Shown here piece by piece: positions 59,768-64,000 of a stretch of 64,000 bases of DNA. The DNA comes from an uncultured Roseobacter sp. (GTDB lineage: Bacteria; Pseudomonadota; Alphaproteobacteria; Rhodobacterales; Rhodobacteraceae). The translations under genes and the position numbers were made by a program. The stretch is from assembly GCF_947495025.1 (NCBI RefSeq), contig NZ_CANLXG010000002.1, forward strand, positions 744,001 through 808,000, given 5' to 3'. Positions within the stretch are counted from its first letter, which is position 1. Each line of letters opens with the position of its first letter. The notes beneath the pieces were generated by a model that searched no databases, was not told the origin of the DNA, and saw nothing but the letters and a program-made list of their open reading frames with translations.

Positions 59768-62506
59768 TCAGACGAGACGCCCATGACAGTGCTTGAATTT
59801 CTTGCCGGATCCACATGGGCATGCCTCATTTCTGCCCGGATTCCCCCACGTCGAAGGGTCATCTTCGACAAAACCCTCTGCCGCATTCTCAGGATCTCCT
59901 TCAGAAACCACCGGATCAGCTGACAAAGTTGTTCCCGACGCAGAAACGACTGTACCGGCCGCTGCGGCTGCAGCCGCAGCCTGCTGTGCCCTGATCTGCT
60001 CGATGAGCTGCTCGCGTTCTTCATCTGTCAGCGGCTGAATCTGAGCAAGCTTCTGTGTGACATCTTCCCGAAGACTGTCGAGCATGCTTTCGAAAAGCTG
60101 GAACGACTCGTTTTTATATTCATTCAGCGGGTCACGCTGCGCATAGCCACGGAAACCGACAACCGAACGCAGATGCTCGAGTGTCAGCAGATGGTCCCGC
60201 CACTTGGCGTCAATGGCCTGCAGCAGCAGCTGCTTTTCGATATTGCGCATGTTCTCCGGGCCGAACTTTCCGGCCTTCTCGGTCATATAGGCGTCAGACG
60301 CCTCGACCAGACGCTCGCGGATCACCTCGTCATCGGCGCCTTCTTCCTCGGCCCAGTCGGTGACGGGCACGTCAATGCCCAGCTGTTCACGCGTTGCCAC
60401 AAGCAGTCCGTCAGCGTCCCACTGGTCAGCATAGGTGTTTGGCGGCAGATAGGTGTCGATCAGATCATCAATAACCTGATGGCGCATGTCCGTCGTTATT
60501 TCTGACAGATCTTCTGCTTCCATAATCTCGCGGCGCTGCCCGAAAACCACTTTCCTTTGTTCGTTCATCACATCGTCGAACTTGAGCAGCTGCTTGCGGA
60601 TATCAAAGTTGCGGCCTTCAACCTTGGCCTGCGCACGTTCAAGAGACTTGTTGACCCACGGGTGTACAATGGCCTCGCCTTCCTTGAGACCAAGGGTCTT
60701 GAGCACTTTCTCAAGGCGTTCGGACCCGAAAATACGCATCAGATCGTCTTCGAGGCTGAGATAGAATGACGACCGGCCCGGATCACCCTGACGACCGGAA
60801 CGTCCGCGCAGCTGGTTGTCGATCCGCCTGCTTTCGTGGCGTTCGGACGCCAGAACATAAAGCCCGCCTGCAGCAAGCACTTTCTCTTTCTCGTCGGCGT
60901 GCGCGGCCTCGATACGGGTCCGCAGGTCTTCGGGGTCGGCTTCGGGGTCGGCAGTCAAAGCATCCATGACCTGAAGATCAACGTTGCCGCCAAGCTGAAT
61001 GTCAGTACCGCGACCCGCCATGTTTGTGGCAATCGTTACGGCACCCAGTTTGCCCGCATCTGCCACAATCTGTGCTTCCTGCTCGTGCTGGCGTGCGTTC
61101 AGAACATTGTGCTGAATATCCGCGGCCGTCAGCATGTTGCTGAGCATCTCAGACTTTTCGATCGACGTGGTGCCGACAAGAACCGGCTGGCCTTTTGCAT
61201 GGCTCTCCTTGATCTGTTCGATCATGGCGTCATACTTTTCACGGGCCGTGCGAAAAACCTGATCGTCCTCGTCAACGCGGGCGATGGGTCGGTTGGTCGG
61301 AACCTCGACCACACCCAGGCCATAAATTTCCATGAATTCTTCGGCCTCGGTCAGCGCCGTACCGGTCATGCCCGCCAGCTTGTTGTAGAGGCGGAAGTAA
61401 TTCTGGAACGTCACAGAGGCGAGTGTGACGTTCTCGGGCTTGATGGAAACGTCCTCTTTTGCCTCAATCGCCTGGTGCAGACCATCCGACAGGCGCCTGC
61501 CCGGCATCATCCGGCCGGTGAATTCGTCAATCAGAACAATTTCGTCGTCACGGACGATATAATCCTTGTCGCGCATGAACAGTTTGTGCGCACGCAGACC
61601 CTGGTTGATGTGGTGCACGATGGTCGTGCTTTCAGGGTCGTAAAGCGACTGACCCTCTTCCAGCAGCTCATTGCTGCGCAACAGGTCTTCGAGGAACTCG
61701 TTCCCCTCGTCGGTGAACGTCACATTCCGGGTTTTCTCATCAAGTTCGAAATGCTCGTCCTGCAGCGACGGGATTACCTTGTCGATGGTGCGGTACATAT
61801 CCGACCGGTCCTGCGACGGCCCCGAAATGATCAGCGGCGTCCGGGCCTCGTCGATCAGAATACTGTCGACTTCGTCAACGATGGCAAAGTTATGTTTCTT
61901 CTGGAAAATCTGGCTGAGCTCCGACCGCATGTTGTCGCGGAGATAGTCAAACCCAAGCTCATTATTTGTGGCGTAGGTGATATCGCTTTCGTAGGCGACG
62001 CGTTTTTCTTCCTCGGGCATGTTGGAATAGGCAACGCCGGTTGTCATGCCGAGAGCAGAGAACACATTCCCCATCCATGCAGCATCACGCCGTGCGAGAT
62101 ATTCGTTGACCGTCACCACGTGCACACCGTCACCGGTGAGCGCGTTCAGATAAGCCGCGAATGTCGCCGTCAGTGTTTTACCTTCACCGGTCTTCTGTTC
62201 GGCAATGTTGCCCTGATGCAGAAACACCGCGCCCATCAGCTGGGTATCAAAGGCCCGCAGGCCCAGTGAACGGCGGGCCGCCTCACGGCAGTTGGCAAAG
62301 GCCTCTGGCAGCAGAGCGTCGAGGCTCTCACCCTCTCTGGCACGCTGGCGCAGGGTTTCGGTCTTTGCGATGATCTCTTCGTCCGAGAGTTTCTCGAACT
62401 CAGGCTCAAGACTGTTGATCTGCGCGATCAGGGGCCGGGTCGCTTTAATCTTGCGGTCATTGGGCGTGCCAAAGACTTTTTTTGCTATTGTTCCGATACC
62501 CAGCAT
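59768..62506 (-). CDS. secA: preprotein translocase ATPase SecA
   Basis: This 912-residue motor of the Sec pathway has Walker [15 protein letters not shown] within QKTGEGKTL, Walker [22 protein letters not shown] and the helicase motif [20 protein letters not shown]. The C-terminal zinc-binding tail reads [17 protein letters not shown]. An alanine-rich insert (about eight Ala in a row near residue 855) lies before this tail. The ATG at 62506 follows GGAGA and begins the conserved [13 protein letters not shown]; the frame upstream to 62608 is not SecA-like. It faces the parvulin gene across 174 bp. Confidence 0.98.
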   Translation of the reverse strand: MLGIGTIAKKVFGTPNDRKIKATRPLIAQINSLEPEFEKLSDEEIIAKTETLRQRAREGESLDALLPEAFANCREAARRSLGLRAFDTQLMGAVFLHQGNIAEQKTGEGKTLTATFAAYLNALTGDGVHVVTVNEYLARRDAAWMGNVFSALGMTTGVAYSNMPEEEKRVAYESDITYATNNELGFDYLRDNMRSELSQIFQKKHNFAIVDEVDSILIDEARTPLIISGPSQDRSDMYRTIDKVIPSLQDEHFELDEKTRNVTFTDEGNEFLEDLLRSNELLEEGQSLYDPESTTIVHHINQGLRAHKLFMRDKDYIVRDDEIVLIDEFTGRMMPGRRLSDGLHQAIEAKEDVSIKPENVTLASVTFQNYFRLYNKLAGMTGTALTEAEEFMEIYGLGVVEVPTNRPIARVDEDDQVFRTAREKYDAMIEQIKESHAKGQPVLVGTTSIEKSEMLSNMLTAADIQHNVLNARQHEQEAQIVADAGKLGAVTIATNMAGRGTDIQLGGNVDLQVMDALTADPEADPEDLRTRIEAAHADEKEKVLAAGGLYVLASERHESRRIDNQLRGRSGRQGDPGRSSFYLSLEDDLMRIFGSERLEKVLKTLGLKEGEAIVHPWVNKSLERAQAKVEGRNFDIRKQLLKFDDVMNEQRKVVFGQRREIMEAEDLSEITTDMRHQVIDDLIDTYLPPNTYADQWDADGLLVATREQLGIDVPVTDWAEEEGADDEVIRERLVEASDAYMTEKAGKFGPENMRNIEKQLLLQAIDAKWRDHLLTLEHLRSVVGFRGYAQRDPLNEYKNESFQLFESMLDSLREDVTQKLAQIQPLTDEEREQLIEQIRAQQAAAAAAAAGTVVSASGTTLSADPVVSEGDPENAAEGFVEDDPSTWGNPGRNEACPCGSGKKFKHCHGRLV

Positions 62507-62680
62507 GCGTTCTCCAGCCGAAGTGTTTGTGTCAGGCGCTGATCTGCTTGCTCGTCCGCGGCGCAGCCCATAGAAATAATGTGAACGCCAGCCTCTTGTG
62601 GCGCCCATAGGGCGATGTAAGGGTCACGCCAAACCGTGTCAATGTCGCGCCCCGTCGTGACCCTGTTCCAGGACCAAAAC

Positions 62681-63556
62681 ATGTTTAAACATCGCAGAAC
62701 CCTCACATCTGCCGCACTTGTTGCACTGCTCACCCTGCCCGTCAGCGCGCAGGACAATGCGGCAACCGATCCGGCTGCAGAACCCGATGCCTCAACCGTT
62801 GTGGCAACGGTTGGCGATACCGATATCACTCTGGGTCATATGATCGCCGCAACATCACTTCTCCCGCCCGAATACCAGCAACTGGAAGACGACGTTCTGT
62901 TTGAGGGTATTCTTCAGCAGCTGGTGCAGCAGGAAGCCCTGGCGCAGACGTTCCGCGAACAACTTCCTGCGAAGCTGGCGCTTCAGCTGGAAAACGAAAA
63001 ACGTGCGCTGGTGGCCCGTAAGGTCGTTGAGGATGCGGTCGAGGCACGACTGACCGAAGAAGACATCGCAGCGCTCTACGACGAGCAGTACGGCGACATC
63101 GAACCCGAAGAAGAATACAACGCCTCGCACATTCTGGTCGCCACGGAGGAAGAAGCGCTTGCAGTGATCGAAGAGATCAACAATGGCGGCGATTTCGCCG
63201 AAACCGCGCGCGAATTTTCGACCGGACCTTCCGGCCCGGGCGGCGGATCGCTGGGCTGGTTCGGCACCGGTATGATGGTACCGTCTTTTGAAGCCGCTGC
63301 AATCGCGCTGGACGTGGGCGAGGTCTCTGGCCCGGTCGAGACACAGTTCGGATGGCACGTCATCCGCCTGAACGAAGTGCGCGCCAAGAACATCCCGACG
63401 CTTGAGGATGTCCGCGCTGATCTGGAACAGAACCTGACCCAGAAGATTGCATCCGAGTTTCTGGAAGAAATCACAAATGAGGCTGAGGTCGTCTCGGGAG
63501 AGGGCAGCGATATGGACCGTGCATTCCTGCGTCGCACGGACCTGCTGTCGGAGTAA
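62681..63556 (+). CDS. parvulin-type peptidyl-prolyl isomerase, periplasmic
   Basis: This 291-residue SurA/PrsA-like foldase begins with a signal peptide, MFKHRRTLTSAALVALLTLPVSAQ. A helical N-terminal part (LPPEYQQLEDDVLFEGILQQLVQQEAL) is followed by the parvulin domain YNASHILVATEEEALAVIEEINNGGDFAETAREFSTGPSGPGGGSLGWFGTGMMVPSFEAAAIAL and QFGWHVIRLNEVRA. It assists folding of exported proteins. The ATG at 62681 marks the signal peptide start. It lies opposite secA and just before argJ, an arrangement common in Rhodobacteraceae from general recollection. Confidence 0.92.
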   Translation: MFKHRRTLTSAALVALLTLPVSAQDNAATDPAAEPDASTVVATVGDTDITLGHMIAATSLLPPEYQQLEDDVLFEGILQQLVQQEALAQTFREQLPAKLALQLENEKRALVARKVVEDAVEARLTEEDIAALYDEQYGDIEPEEEYNASHILVATEEEALAVIEEINNGGDFAETAREFSTGPSGPGGGSLGWFGTGMMVPSFEAAAIALDVGEVSGPVETQFGWHVIRLNEVRAKNIPTLEDVRADLEQNLTQKIASEFLEEITNEAEVVSGEGSDMDRAFLRRTDLLSE

Positions 63557-63561
63557 CTGAT

Positions 63562-64000
63562 ATGGCCGGATCACTGCCCGTTTCTCCGCTCGCACCGTCG
63601 GGTTTCCCGGAGCTGCCCATCGTTGATGGCGTGCGTTTTGCGACAGTGGCTGCGGGGGTCAGATACACCGGCAGAACAGATGTTATGCTGGCAACACTTG
63701 ATGCGGGTACCGTCATCGCCGGTGTGTTCACCCGGTCGGCCACGCGGTCCGCACCTGTGCTCGACTGTCAGGCAAAACTGGGCGGTTCGTCTGACAAACC
63801 AGCAGCGATTCTGGTCAACTCGGGCAATTCAAACGCCTTTACCGGCCGCAACGGCACAGAGTCTGTGCGTGCGATCACCGAAACCACCGCGCACGTCTGT
63901 GGTGTACCGGAGGAGCGGGTCTTTACTGCGTCAACAGGCGTCATCGGCGAGCCGCTGCCACACGACCGGATCACCTCGAAAATAGAAGAGCTGGCCGGCG
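63562..64000 (+). CDS. argJ: glutamate N-acetyltransferase/ornithine acetyltransferase (N-terminal part)
   Basis: This partial gene begins with the ATG at 63562, 5 bp after the parvulin stop, and runs off the window edge after about 146 codons. VRFATVAAGVRYTGRTDVMLATLDAGTVIAGVFTRSATRSAPVLDCQAKL and PAAILVNSGNSNAFTGRNGTESV are typical of ArgJ, as is VFTASTGVIGEPLP. The enzyme recycles the acetyl group between N-acetylornithine and glutamate in arginine synthesis and cleaves itself at a conserved Thr that lies outside this window. Confidence 0.93.
   Translation, partial: MAGSLPVSPLAPSGFPELPIVDGVRFATVAAGVRYTGRTDVMLATLDAGTVIAGVFTRSATRSAPVLDCQAKLGGSSDKPAAILVNSGNSNAFTGRNGTESVRAITETTAHVCGVPEERVFTASTGVIGEPLPHDRITSKIEELAG

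Noticed and set aside
60836..62269. 477-codon open frame on the plus strand
   Set aside because: It lies entirely antisense to secA, whose motifs are unambiguous.

Overview
The window looks like a chromosomal segment of a marine alphaproteobacterium of the Rhodobacterales (Roseobacter-group Rhodobacteraceae). The basis is GC-rich, tightly packed coding sequence with family-level resemblance throughout: the KdsD-LptC-LptA-LptB-HPF-PtsN block, a PaaABCDE phenylacetyl-CoA epoxidase operon, NodH-like sulfotransferase and GT14 genes, SecA with a zinc-binding tail, and DnaK/DnaJ. No rRNA, tRNA, CRISPR, insertion sequence or prophage genes were recognised. No gene-free stretch exceeds 300 bases.

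Layout. 1-5488: the end of a MoxR/DUF58-type membrane cluster (DUF58 protein cut by the window edge, a BatA/DUF4159 protein, a VWA/amidotransferase-like membrane protein). 5619-7907: a hybrid histidine kinase. 7892-11155 (minus): yaaA, recQ and yggT. 11305-17235: a string of mostly single genes (UMF1-type MFS transporter, MepA lipoprotein endopeptidase, phytase-like secreted protein, queuosine-precursor transporter, glyoxalase-fold protein, ribosome-rescue factor ArfB, DMT transporter). Within it, at about 15260-15436, lies a compact structured-RNA candidate. It carries a 16-nt perfect complement of the 16S rRNA 3' end, an 18-codon ORF, a matching anti-SD-like arm and a terminator.

17328-28608: a carbohydrate or polyol uptake and catabolism locus behind a pair of near-identical palindromic operators. 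It encodes a binding protein, two permeases, a small membrane protein, a DUF1801 protein, two ATPases, a fused DhaK-DhaL kinase, a LacI regulator, a TIM-barrel isomerase and a Gfo/Idh oxidoreductase. The substrate cannot be read from the sequence. 28818-37232: a PAS-only protein, then the aerobic phenylacetate pathway (thiolase, paaA-E, paaZ) with a PaaX-family repressor. 37278-42039: RNase D, then the envelope and regulation block kdsD-lptC-lptA-lptB, hpf, ptsN.

41997-51120 (minus): surface-glycan genes (two-part sulfotransferase, GT14-like glycosyltransferase, two related family-2-like glycosyltransferases, galE, galU, kdsB, cysQ), followed on the plus strand by an ABC-2 polysaccharide-export-type permease with no visible ATPase partner. 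Together these can supply UDP-sugars and CMP-Kdo, add branches and sulfate, and recycle the PAP by-product. 52078-53644: a glyoxalase-fold gene and an HTH regulator in a very tight divergent pair, and an AlkB-family dioxygenase. 53853-57001: dnaK-dnaJ. 57069-62506 (minus): a periplasmic binding protein-OmpA fusion, an unknown envelope protein and secA. 62681 to the end: a parvulin-type isomerase and the start of argJ.

All functions are inferred from sequence reading. No database search was run.
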